NCBI GenBank assembly: GCA_024650095.1
Contig: JANKMV010000028.1
Span: forward strand, 1-12,736
DNA: 12,736 bases
Direction: 5' to 3'
From: Bacillota bacterium
GTDB lineage: Bacteria; Bacillota; Dethiobacteria; Dethiobacterales; Dethiobacteraceae
Positions within the stretch are counted from its first letter, which is position 1. Each line of letters starts with the position of its first letter. The notes below the pieces were generated by a model. The model was not told the DNA's origin and ran no database searches. It saw only the letters and a program-made list of their open reading frames with translations. The translations under genes and the position numbers were made by a program. Shown in pieces: positions 5,973 to 12,736 of the stretch.

Positions 5973-7175
5973 CTACTCCGCGGTTTCCTCGTCTATTTCC
6001 TCTATTACAGCGTCTTCTTCATCCTTAATGATGGTGGGTTCATCTTCCGGTATCGTCGGCTCTGTTTCAGGGATTACTTCTTCTTCCTCACTCAGTTGTT
6101 TTTCTGAAGGTTCCTGCTCTTGCACTTCTTCCATTATTAATGTTACGTCTAAGGTGCTAAAAACAAGTGGATTGGTCTTCGACGTTGCCACGATCACCAT
6201 AGAGCCAGGTAGAGCTTCGCTAGTTACCGTGACCTCGCCGCTTTCATTTATTGTTACTCCCACTATTTCCTCTGCCAGAGACCAGCTTACAGTTTCATGC
6301 TCCATATATTGCTCACCTTGATCACTAACAGCGGCTGTGTAGGTATATAGACAACTGATAGAATCTAACGCAGCATCCATCAAACTTGTGGGGATAAGCA
6401 CATTATTCAGGCCTTCTATTTGTAGTGATGTCACCACTGGCTGTTCTTCAGTTGTCGTAGCTTCCTCTAGCAATTCCGTTGCGACTGGGGAATCTTCCTT
6501 GAGTGGCTGGATCGGTTCGATTAGCCGTTCCTCAAAGAGAAGAACACCATCACCTGTAAACATAAAGTGATCAAGGCCACCCTTATACCCCTCACCCGTT
6601 ACAGCAAAGGAGATATTACCATCCCCAACCACGTCATTTAACCATCCCTGGATAACAGTTCGATCAAAAGCAACTCGTAAACTATTACCCTCTGTCAGTG
6701 CACCTCGAAGAGCTTTAGTCGCTTGCCCATTATGATGAAGTTGGAGAGAAGGGACAAAAATATCTCCGGTATCATAAGAGCCCTGTAGCTCTATGAGGGC
6801 CCAGATTTCTGTTTCTTCAGGAGAAATAAGCACTAGCTGCTCTTTCTCTGCGACCATCATCATCGGCGCTGTAGTGTCATCATTTGATACTACACTCTCA
6901 GCGATCCTTTCAATAATGAATGGATCCTCAAACAACATATTTGCATCTGCATCAGCGACCCCCAGCTTAGTAACTTTTAGAATTACCTTAGCGCTATGAT
7001 CTTGCGCTGTGAAGAATGCCTCTGTGAAGGGGATTCTAATGAGAGAAAACAACATAAGTATAATCATGAAAGTAACAACTGGCTTTGTAATCAACCTTTT
7101 TAGTACGATCACCACCATCTCTTTTGTTCCCTTCGTAGGCCCCTGATGAGACAGTTGATGCTCATGTTTTAGCAT
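5973..7175 (-). CDS. Secreted protein with BIG2-like domain and acidic tail
   Basis: A 400-residue exported protein heading the matrix locus. A long polar N-region (30 residues) precedes a hydrophobic segment (about 32-48) and TEAFFTAQDHSAK (51-63). That resembles a diverged SipW-type cleavage region (compare AWFTDT), so it may be a SipW client. Residues 63-220 are beta-rich and unassigned. Residues about 248-346 fit a bacterial Ig-like group 2 domain: SLQIEGLNNVLIP, YTAAVSDQG, ETVSWSL, GVTINESGEVTV. The last 50 residues are strongly acidic with Pro-Glu/Pro-Thr repeats (ETEPTIPEDEPTI) and carry no membrane anchor. The start at 7175 is chosen because AAGGGGGAG lies 6 nt upstream; an in-frame start 13 codons earlier lacks such a site. 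An adhesin or accessory matrix role is inferred. Confidence 0.75.
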   Translation of the reverse strand: MLKHEHQLSHQGPTKGTKEMVVIVLKRLITKPVVTFMIILMLFSLIRIPFTEAFFTAQDHSAKVILKVTKLGVADADANMLFEDPFIIERIAESVVSNDDTTAPMMMVAEKEQLVLISPEETEIWALIELQGSYDTGDIFVPSLQLHHNGQATKALRGALTEGNSLRVAFDRTVIQGWLNDVVGDGNISFAVTGEGYKGGLDHFMFTGDGVLLFEERLIEPIQPLKEDSPVATELLEEATTTEEQPVVTSLQIEGLNNVLIPTSLMDAALDSISCLYTYTAAVSDQGEQYMEHETVSWSLAEEIVGVTINESGEVTVTSEALPGSMVIVATSKTNPLVFSTLDVTLIMEEVQEQEPSEKQLSEEEEVIPETEPTIPEDEPTIIKDEEDAVIEEIDEETAE

Positions 7176-7214
7176 AGATGGCTCCCCCTTCCTACATGTC
7201 CTTACCATTGTCAT

Positions 7215-7506
7215 ATATATTAGTTGAAATATAATTTATACCCATTTTGATTTTTATATTTTAACACTTGCCTCCAATGGCCACGCCACGTAGCATTAAG
7301 GTGCACTTTTACTGACAAACTCGCCGCAATCGATTTGCACGTAATCTAATCTTCTTGCAAGATGCATTAGCTATTAATTTTTAGGTAAAAAAAATAGCTT
7401 GCGCTGACGGAAGACTGAATCTAGGAATACTCAAATTTGATATTTAAGGAAGTGTATTTGGTGTGAAGCAGAAAACAATAGCTACATGGCAATCTATATT
7501 TTATTA
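7215..7506. other. Divergent intergenic region with dyad symmetries
   Basis: About 290 bp between the matrix locus (minus) and the methyltransferase promoter (plus). No ORF with a ribosome binding site was found. An interrupted dyad at 7346-7370 has outer arms CTAAT/ATTAG around the palindrome CTTGCAAG. A neighbouring AT-rich hairpin runs from 7369 to 7399 (AGCTATT to AATAGCT). A 10-bp palindrome TCAAATTTGA is at 7431-7440. These could be binding sites for regulators of the divergent genes. The assignment is inferred only from symmetry. Confidence 0.4.
7235..7264 (-). promoter_or_regulatory. Possible promoter of the matrix locus
   Basis: On the minus strand TTAAAA (7259-7264) and TATAAA (7235-7240) are 18 nt apart, in very AT-rich DNA about 60 nt above the 400-aa gene. 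The -10 is good and the -35 poor, so activation or an alternative sigma factor is possible. Other TATA-like hexamers nearby make the exact position uncertain. Confidence 0.35.
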
Positions 7507-7535
7507 TTGTTGCTGGCACAAATAGGTATTATAAT
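7507..7535 (+). promoter_or_regulatory. Sigma-A-type promoter of the methyltransferase gene
   Basis: TTGTTG (7507-7512) and a perfect TATAAT (7530-7535) are separated by exactly 17 nt. Transcription should start near 7541-7543, giving a leader of roughly 35 nt with GTGGAGGT before the ATG at 7576. Because the promoter lies inside the open frame upstream of that ATG, it argues against any longer N-terminus. Confidence 0.8.
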
Positions 7536-7575
7536 ATATATAACCTATGTAACAGGAGATAGTGGAGGTATTATA

Positions 7576-8469
7576 ATGGATCCGTTGCTTTTATTTGATC
7601 TGAATTTTTGGGATAAAATATGGAATGCCGTGGACTGGGAAGTTGGAGAAAGTGAAGAAACAGAAAAAAAATTAGCGGCCTGGAGCCGCCGGGCACAAGA
7701 GTACTTTGATAATGTGGCCTCACCCTCTGGCCAGCGTCGAATTCAAGACACGCTGGACTTTTTAGACGTGTATAATGTTTTGCAGCCCAACCTCCGCATC
7801 TTAGACTTAGGGTGTGGGCCGGGGAACTTTACCTTGGCTTTTGCAGAACGGGGACATGAGGTTGTTGCCCTTGATCCCGTACCAAAGATGATAGGCATTC
7901 TGGAAGAAAAACTTAACGAGCGACCTAATCTTAAACCGCTGGTAACAACGGTAATTGCTGATTGGGTAACCGTTTCCCTTGAGGATTATGGCTGGCAGAA
8001 TCATTTTGATCTCGTCTTCGTTTCCATGACACCTGGGGTACGTAACCCCGCTACCTTAACCAAAGCCATGGCCGCATCCCGACAGAATCTGTTTTTAAGC
8101 CTTTTTGCGGGACCTCGACACTTAGAAGCGACCGATACCATTTATAAAAAGGTTCACGGTGCGCCTTACAATAATCCAAGCCGGGATGCCTTGTTGCCCC
8201 TAAACTGGCTTTACACCCATGGTTATAGACCCGTCGTGCACTATACCCACTGGGACCGGGAGCATCAACAAACCATTGAGCAAGCAGTTAGCGATATTAA
8301 AAAGCATCTAGCTGTCCGTATGCAGCTTACTACGCAGGTGGAACAGCTTATCGAAAACCATGTTAGAGTAAACGCGAGTCCTGATGGTATTTTTACCGAT
8401 CGGAAAGGGTCCACTGCCGCCATGCTCCTGTGGGATATTGACAAGAAGTGTCTGGCTCTAAAAAAATAG
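7576..8469 (+). CDS. Class I SAM-dependent methyltransferase
   Basis: A 297-residue cytoplasmic enzyme expected to transfer a methyl group from S-adenosylmethionine to an unidentified acceptor. Motif I is ILDLGCGPGNF (residues 75-85), the SAM-binding loop. The acidic ribose-binding residue is in VVALDP (Asp100), and FDLVFVSMTPGV looks like motif IV. The N-terminal 70 residues and the C-terminal 120 residues (HWDREHQQTIEQAV onward) are lineage-specific. The frame is open for 30 more codons upstream, reading as a hydrophobic stretch. That part holds a near-consensus promoter and lacks a ribosome binding site, whereas the ATG at 7576 has GGAGGT 6 nt before it. The gene stands alone, with its own promoter and terminator, so its context gives no substrate. 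Confidence 0.88.
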   Translation: MDPLLLFDLNFWDKIWNAVDWEVGESEETEKKLAAWSRRAQEYFDNVASPSGQRRIQDTLDFLDVYNVLQPNLRILDLGCGPGNFTLAFAERGHEVVALDPVPKMIGILEEKLNERPNLKPLVTTVIADWVTVSLEDYGWQNHFDLVFVSMTPGVRNPATLTKAMAASRQNLFLSLFAGPRHLEATDTIYKKVHGAPYNNPSRDALLPLNWLYTHGYRPVVHYTHWDREHQQTIEQAVSDIKKHLAVRMQLTTQVEQLIENHVRVNASPDGIFTDRKGSTAAMLLWDIDKKCLALKK

Positions 8470-8489
8470 AGCGTTTTAAGCAAAAACAC

Positions 8490-8532
8490 ATCACAAAAAA
8501 GAGTCGACCAGCTGGTCGGCTCTTTTTGTGAT
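8490..8532. terminator. Bidirectional terminator between convergent genes
   Basis: A long hairpin centred on the perfect palindrome CGACCAGCTGGTCG (8505-8518). It continues through GAG/CTC and A5/T5 to ATCAC/GTGAT, with one G-T wobble and one bulged A. It lies 20 nt past the methyltransferase stop on the plus strand and 37 nt past the permease stop on the minus strand, so it serves both. Its outer CACAAAAAA / TTTTTGTG arms resemble those of the terminator at 17-57. Confidence 0.92.
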
Positions 8533-8569
8533 AGTTACTATGGGCGACATTTGAGAAACTTCAAATCTT

Positions 8570-9742
8570 CTAACCTGACCCCCGAAGGGCGTCGATGGGA
8601 TTTAGCTTTGAGGCTTTGTTGGCGGGATACATGCCAAAGAAGATGCCTACGAAAAGGGAAAAGAGGACGGCTGTAGCGACGACGCGTAGAGAAAAAATGG
8701 GTGTGAGCGTGGTAAAGCGACGGATGGTGTCAATAACCACATAGCCCAACGCCATGCCACCGATACCACCAATAGCACTTAAAACTGCAGATTCTATGAG
8801 AAACTGCAATTGGATGTCACGCCGTTTAGCTCCTAGCGCTTTACAGATACCAATTTCGCGGGTTCGTTCCGTTACCGAAACCAGCATAATGTTCATAATA
8901 CCGATCCCACCCACAAGCAGTGATATTCCAGCAATTCCACCCAGCATAATTGTAAGTGTACCGCTAATTTGATCCATTACATCAAGAATTTGCGCTTGGT
9001 TAAAGACAGAATAGGCATTTTCATCGCGGAAACGCATTTTTAATGTGGCTTCAAGTGAGGTAATCACTCTATCCACCACATCCGCAGAATCCGCTTGGAT
9101 GTAGATGGTCTGCACTGTGGCTGTCTTTAATAAGCGTTGGGCGGTGGTGATGGGAATGACAATGCGGTTATCATTGGAACCAGTCATACCAGACCCCTTC
9201 TCTTCCAAGACGCCAACGATGGTAAAGGGTGTACCCATGATGCGAATTTGTTGACCCAGCGGGTCGGACCCAGCAAATAGATCTTCCACCACAGATACAC
9301 CAACGACAGCCACATTTTGACGATACTGGAGATCGAGGGAAGAAATATAGCGGCCAGCTTGGGCTACCTGGTTACGTACTATGCCATAAGTGGCTGTCGT
9401 TCCATCTAGTGTAGGTGTCGTGCTCTTATTCCTGTATTTAACAGTAACACGTTGGCTAATAACAGGGGCAGCGGCAGCAATCCCCTCTCGTTGCACGAGT
9501 TCAGTAGCATCGGCAAAGCTGATACCACGCTGCGGGCCACGCCCTGTAATGTTAAGGGTGATTAAATTGGAACCCATCCCCTGCACCTGGTCTGTTACCG
9601 CCTGCGTAGCACCCTGGCCAATGGAAACGAGGGCAACTACAGCAAAAACGCCAATGATGACACCGAGCATAGTGAGGAAAGAACGCAATTTATTGGACCA
9701 AATAGCTGCAAGTGCTACCCGAATGGCTTGAGTTAATTTCAT
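8570..9742 (-). CDS. MacB-like ABC transporter permease (FtsX-type)
   Basis: A 390-residue membrane subunit with MacB topology. There is one N-terminal helix (about 21-43, SFLTMLGVIIGVFAVVALVS), a large extracytoplasmic MacB periplasmic-core-like domain (about 45-265), then three C-terminal helices in the FtsX domain (near 270-295, 320-345 and 355-380). The conserved cytoplasmic loop VTERTREIGICKALGAKRRDI after the second helix contacts the ATPase in this family. The C-terminal NPIDALRGSG ending is also typical. Its ATG overlaps the ATPase stop as ATGA. In Firmicutes such pumps work without an outer-membrane channel and export peptides, antibiotics or lipids. The cargo here is unknown. Confidence 0.92.
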   Translation of the reverse strand: MKLTQAIRVALAAIWSNKLRSFLTMLGVIIGVFAVVALVSIGQGATQAVTDQVQGMGSNLITLNITGRGPQRGISFADATELVQREGIAAAAPVISQRVTVKYRNKSTTPTLDGTTATYGIVRNQVAQAGRYISSLDLQYRQNVAVVGVSVVEDLFAGSDPLGQQIRIMGTPFTIVGVLEEKGSGMTGSNDNRIVIPITTAQRLLKTATVQTIYIQADSADVVDRVITSLEATLKMRFRDENAYSVFNQAQILDVMDQISGTLTIMLGGIAGISLLVGGIGIMNIMLVSVTERTREIGICKALGAKRRDIQLQFLIESAVLSAIGGIGGMALGYVVIDTIRRFTTLTPIFSLRVVATAVLFSLFVGIFFGMYPANKASKLNPIDALRGSG

Positions 9743-10419
9743 GAGGGTACCACCTTCTCTTCCACGATTTCCCCATCATGAATGCGCACATAACGTTGTG
9801 ATTGCATGGCAATATCCATATCATGGGTAATAAGAACTATGGTTTTGCCCTCGCTGTGCAGTTTCTGGAGTAGCGTCATTACCTCTTTGCCGGAAGTGGA
9901 ATCCAAATTTCCAGTAGGTTCATCCGCCAGAATCAAGGGAGGGTTGCCCACTAGAGCACGCGCGATGGCCACTCTCTGTTGTTGGCCGCCGGATAGTTGG
10001 GTGGGACGATGCCCGATGCGATCGCCGAGGCCAACGTTTTCCAAGGCAGACAAGGCAGTTTCCTGCCGCTCACGTCCACCCATACCCCGATAGATCAGGG
10101 GAAGCTCCACATTCTCTAATGCGGAAAGCCGGGGTAACAAATTAAAACTTTGAAAGACAAAGCCAATGAGTTGGTTGCGAATTTCGGCTAATCTATTATC
10201 GGACAAACTGCTTACTTCATGTCCATTTAGCAGATAACAGCCTGCTGTGGGCGTATCTAAACAGCCGATAATATTCATGAGGGTAGATTTGCCAGAACCC
10301 GACGGACCGATTACGGAAAGAAAATCGCCCTTGGCTACGGTCATGTTTATACCACGAAGAGCATGAACCTCCACACCCTCTAGCTTATATAGTTTTGAGA
10401 TGTTCTCTGTGAGGATCAT
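9739..10419 (-). CDS. MacB/LolD-type ABC ATPase
   Basis: A 226-residue ATPase that drives the adjacent FtsX-type permease. All motifs are intact: Walker A GPSGSGKST (38-46), Q-loop FVFQSFNLLP (Gln90), signature LSGGQQQR (142-149), Walker B LILADEP (162-168), D-loop NLD and switch His199 in LITHD. The length and the LYKLEGVEVHALRGI opening are typical of the MacB/LolD/FtsE group, whose cycle performs mechanotransmission and not classical channel transport. The start overlaps the end of the fusion-protein gene as ATGA, and its own stop overlaps the permease start in the same way, so the three subunits are translationally coupled. Confidence 0.95.
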   Translation of the reverse strand: MILTENISKLYKLEGVEVHALRGINMTVAKGDFLSVIGPSGSGKSTLMNIIGCLDTPTAGCYLLNGHEVSSLSDNRLAEIRNQLIGFVFQSFNLLPRLSALENVELPLIYRGMGGRERQETALSALENVGLGDRIGHRPTQLSGGQQQRVAIARALVGNPPLILADEPTGNLDSTSGKEVMTLLQKLHSEGKTIVLITHDMDIAMQSQRYVRIHDGEIVEEKVVPS

Positions 10420-11990
10420 CTGCCAAAGCCCCTTGGCATACCACCAAAGATGCCACTGTTGTTGGCATCGCTGGCAATCAGCAGTTCTTGCCCTTCCATC
10501 AAACCAGAGACCACTTCGATGTGGGTGGTATCATATACCCCCGTTTGCACTTGTATCTCTTCTGCACTGCCATTGCCCGTTGGCGCAAGGACAACCATGG
10601 TTTTACCATCACTCTCATGAATCGTTTCAATGGGAATAAGCAGAATCTCTTTGCGGCTATCCACTAAAATATCGGCACTGACAGTCATGCCCACCTTTAG
10701 ATTCGCTGTATCCGTTATGACAATGGTGACATCGAAGGTGGAAACACCCCCTTGACCAATGCCTTCATGCGCAATATTCTTCACTTCTCCCTGCATCACT
10801 TTATCATCTAGTGCGTCCGCTGTGACCGTGACAACTTGACCAGGCTTCACTTTTGCCACATCAAGCTCATCTACCGGAATCACAACTTCTAAGCGAGAGT
10901 AGTCGATAATGGTCGCTAGGAGGGTACCTAAATTTACGTCATCCCCCACGGCTAGCATAGGTTGCGGTAAGACAATGGTACCACCAATGGGTGCTGTAAC
11001 GTTGCTATTGGCAAGGCGATCCTTTTGCTGATCTTGTAAGGATGATAAATCGAGTTTTGCTTGCTTTAAACGCAGTTCTGCGTTGGCTATCTGTGTCGCC
11101 AATTGTTCCGCTCGCTGATCATCATTTATCTCAGCCAAGACATCGCTGGGAGCCACCATGGTGCCACTCGTTATTTTTACAGTTTCTATGACGCCAGCAA
11201 TAGTAGCCCGTATGACCACAGCATCTGGATATGCTAGCGTCACAGGAGAAACCGCTATTAGCTCTTGTTCAGCCGTCTCTATGGTCACATCTCCCTGCAT
11301 ATCTTGATCTAGAGCGCCGTTATTGGGGATTTCAACCACTACGTCATATTCTACACTACCGTCCCCACCACTACGGGGAATGTTACCTACAGATAAAACA
11401 GTGCCTGCATAGAGAGTGGAGTGACCTGCCACATCCACACGAACCGATTGACCTGTAGCAACGAGGTCAATCTCGTCGGCATGAAAACGCCCTCTGGCCA
11501 AAATGCGTGTGCGTTCTTGTATTGTGGCAATTGGCATATTCTCCTGCACACGGTCTCCTTCTTGAGCCTGCCAAAGCAGTTCGCCTTGTTGGGGAGCTAT
11601 AATGGTAGCGCTTGTTTTTTGTTTCTGTAGAGCGCTTACCTCCCGCTCCTGCAGACTAATATCTAACTTCTTACTTTGTACTTGTGTTGCTATATCCTGC
11701 ACCTCTAGACGTACGACTAAGTCACCCGCGGCGACTGTCTGCCCTTCGGCAAGATCTACGACGGTTAGAGTACCCGCGGCGCTAGTCCGGAGCTCTTCCC
11801 GCGCTGTGGCAGCAACGGTACCTGTACCTGAAACTCTCACGTCTAGATCTCCGCGCACCACAGTGGCTGTCATACCCGCAGGCAGTTGGGCCGCTGTACG
11901 ACGAGCTCGTACCCCACGCAATATGGTAAAGAAAAAAAGCAGTATGATAACACTACCCACAGCAAACAAAAGCCATTTTTTATTCTTCAT
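10416..11990 (-). CDS. Membrane-fusion (HlyD/MacA-type) efflux protein, double module
   Basis: A 524-residue adaptor anchored by one N-terminal helix (about 6-24), with the rest outside the membrane. The first module (about 44-249) has a lipoyl-like segment (SAAGTLTVVDLAEGQTVAAG), a short coiled coil, the partner half (IIAPQQGELLWQAQEGDRV) and a beta-barrel. A second module (about 256-524) repeats this with TIAGVIETVKITSGTMVAP, a coiled coil (about 288-328), VTAPIGGTIVLPQPMLAVGDDV, a beta-barrel and the membrane-proximal domain. The usual family length is about 350-420, so it carries an extra unit. The end IFGGMPRGFGR is typical of MacA-like adaptors. The ATG at 11990 is preferred over a TTG six codons earlier because GGGGGGA sits 7 nt upstream. 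The stop overlaps the ATPase start. Confidence 0.88.
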   Translation of the reverse strand: MKNKKWLLFAVGSVIILLFFFTILRGVRARRTAAQLPAGMTATVVRGDLDVRVSGTGTVAATAREELRTSAAGTLTVVDLAEGQTVAAGDLVVRLEVQDIATQVQSKKLDISLQEREVSALQKQKTSATIIAPQQGELLWQAQEGDRVQENMPIATIQERTRILARGRFHADEIDLVATGQSVRVDVAGHSTLYAGTVLSVGNIPRSGGDGSVEYDVVVEIPNNGALDQDMQGDVTIETAEQELIAVSPVTLAYPDAVVIRATIAGVIETVKITSGTMVAPSDVLAEINDDQRAEQLATQIANAELRLKQAKLDLSSLQDQQKDRLANSNVTAPIGGTIVLPQPMLAVGDDVNLGTLLATIIDYSRLEVVIPVDELDVAKVKPGQVVTVTADALDDKVMQGEVKNIAHEGIGQGGVSTFDVTIVITDTANLKVGMTVSADILVDSRKEILLIPIETIHESDGKTMVVLAPTGNGSAEEIQVQTGVYDTTHIEVVSGLMEGQELLIASDANNSGIFGGMPRGFGR

Positions 11991-12014
11991 CTCTTTTTCC
12001 CCCCGCAATCTAGT

Positions 12015-12599
12015 TTATAGACCGTGTAGTGTAATACCTTGTAAAACAAATTGCAATAATTCCCCAATGACCTTGCCCTGGTTATCGTGCGGCCAATAGA
12101 TATCGCCTACACTAAAATTCTGAATCACGGCCATAATGGCGGTGGCGATAATTTGGGTGTTATGTGGGCGGAACTCCCCACATTTAATCCCATCTGTGAG
12201 AACATCTATATAGCATGCTTGTACGCGCTCGATGGCTCTCATGACAACCAATGGAGGCCCAGCTACTGGACGTCGAAATATGCCTGGTTCAGTCGAAAAC
12301 AGTCGTTGCAAAAGTAACATCTTTCCCCGTACCATCTCATAGTGCACCTCAACCATGGCTGTTAAACGATCAAAACTTGTTCCAGTGCTAGAGACAGCCG
12401 TTTGGTGCATAACGTCTGAAATCTCCTCAATACTCGCTATAAATGTTTGCATGATTAACTCTTGTTTACTTTCAAAGTAGAGGTATACAGTACCTTTAGC
12501 AACACCTGCCACTACCGCCACCTTATCCATGGTTATTTTGTGACCTTCTTCCAGTAAGTGCCGGCAAGCCAATAATATAGCCAAGCGCTTATCTTCCAA
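12015..12599 (-). CDS. TetR-family transcriptional repressor of the efflux operon
   Basis: A regulator of about 194 residues. The N-terminal DNA-binding domain contains the TetR helix-turn-helix (about residues 24-43, TMDKVAVVAGVAKGTVYLYF) followed by the usual ESKQEL. The C-terminal two-thirds should bind an inducer and dimerise. It has no clear family signature, so the ligand is unknown. The start is placed at TTG 12599, which has GGAGGGGG 5 nt upstream; a GTG five codons earlier (12614) keeps the same frame but would place that site inside the gene. The gene leads the efflux operon, 24 nt above the fusion-protein ATG, and a 30-bp palindrome covers its own transcription start, so autoregulation and control of the pump are likely. 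Confidence 0.9.
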   Translation of the reverse strand: MEDKRLAILLACRHLLEEGHKITMDKVAVVAGVAKGTVYLYFESKQELIMQTFIASIEEISDVMHQTAVSSTGTSFDRLTAMVEVHYEMVRGKMLLLQRLFSTEPGIFRRPVAGPPLVVMRAIERVQACYIDVLTDGIKCGEFRPHNTQIIATAIMAVIQNFSVGDIYWPHDNQGKVIGELLQFVLQGITLHGL

Positions 12600-12621
12600 G
12601 TTCTCCCCCTCCACTCTTTCG

Positions 12622-12651
12622 TAGCTATGACTGACTAGTCAGTCATAGCTA
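12622..12651. promoter_or_regulatory. 30-bp perfect palindrome, probable TetR operator
   Basis: The sequence is a perfect palindrome over 30 bp, with core TGACTGACTAGTCAGTCA extended by TAGCTA on the outer sides. This is the kind of TGAC-repeat dyad used by QacR/AcrR-like TetR repressors. It starts 2 nt below the -10 box and covers the expected transcription start of tetR. Binding there would block initiation of the whole efflux operon. Confidence 0.88.
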
Positions 12652-12653
12652 TA

Positions 12654-12681
12654 ATTATATCATCCCTCGGCACTACGTCAA
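12654..12681 (-). promoter_or_regulatory. Sigma-A-type promoter of the tetR-efflux operon
   Basis: On the minus strand TTGACG (12676-12681) and TATAAT (12654-12659) are spaced by 16 nt. Transcription should start about 7 nt further on, inside the palindromic operator. No other convincing promoter was seen within the four-gene operon. Confidence 0.8.
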
Positions 12682-12736
12682 TGGAAATGCGATCACAATA
12701 TCGATATATTTATACCCAGCACATAAACTTTTCTCC

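Noticed and set aside
7486..7575. 30-residue hydrophobic N-terminal extension of the methyltransferase
   Set aside because: It overlaps a near-consensus promoter and has no ribosome binding site. The ATG at 7576 has GGAGGT at good spacing.
11991..12008. TTG start six codons upstream for the membrane-fusion protein
   Set aside because: There is no ribosome binding site above it; the ATG at 11990 has a G-rich site at proper spacing.
10400..12317. Several plus-strand open frames opposite the efflux operon, and similar ones opposite the matrix genes
   Set aside because: They are antisense to well-supported genes, lack ribosome binding sites and their products show no recognisable domain.
1..12736. 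CRISPR arrays, tRNA genes, insertion sequences or phage genes
   Set aside because: No regularly spaced repeats, cloverleaf, transposase or integrase motifs were found on either strand.

Overview
The window looks like chromosomal DNA of a low-to-mid GC Firmicute, probably in or near Clostridia. The reasons are strong AGGAGG-type ribosome binding sites, sigma-A-like promoters, a SipW-type signal peptidase with TasA/CalY-like substrates, a c-di-GMP-I (GEMM) riboswitch, and a MacB-like transporter with no outer-membrane partner. The genus cannot be named from sequence alone. No tRNA, rRNA, CRISPR array, insertion sequence or integrase was seen.

Layout from left to right. (1) 17-2458, minus strand: a two-gene ABC-2 type exporter (ATPase then multispanning permease, ATGA overlap), closed by a strong hairpin terminator at 17-57. 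(2) 2594-7175, minus strand: an extracellular-matrix (biofilm fibre) locus. In transcription order it encodes a 400-aa secreted protein with an Ig-like (BIG2-type) domain and an acidic tail, the signal peptidase SipW, a 317-aa SipW-dependent protein with an inserted domain, a c-di-GMP-I riboswitch, a 224-aa TasA/CalY-like protein, and a 208-aa membrane-anchored relative. (3) 7215-7575: a divergent intergenic region with dyads and a near-consensus plus-strand promoter. (4) 7576-8469, plus strand: a lone class I SAM-dependent methyltransferase, ending at a bidirectional terminator (8490-8532). (5) 8570-12599, minus strand: a TetR-regulated efflux operon (tetR, membrane-fusion protein, MacB-like ATPase, MacB-like permease). 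Its three transporter genes are joined by ATGA overlaps, and its promoter carries a 30-bp perfect palindrome as the probable TetR operator.

The most interesting part is region 2. The c-di-GMP aptamer lies inside the matrix locus, 45 nt upstream of the TasA-like gene, and not at the front of the operon. This suggests that c-di-GMP sets expression of the fibre subunit and its membrane-anchored partner separately from the peptidase and the upstream secreted proteins. The three proteins after SipW share short identical motifs (MAWFTDT, N-[IV]-GSKK, TGNEYQG), so they appear to be diverged paralogues built around one beta-sandwich fold.

Several start codons were reassigned from ribosome-binding-site and promoter evidence: the permease at 1736, the 400-aa protein at 7175, the methyltransferase at 7576, the fusion protein at 11990 and TetR at 12599.
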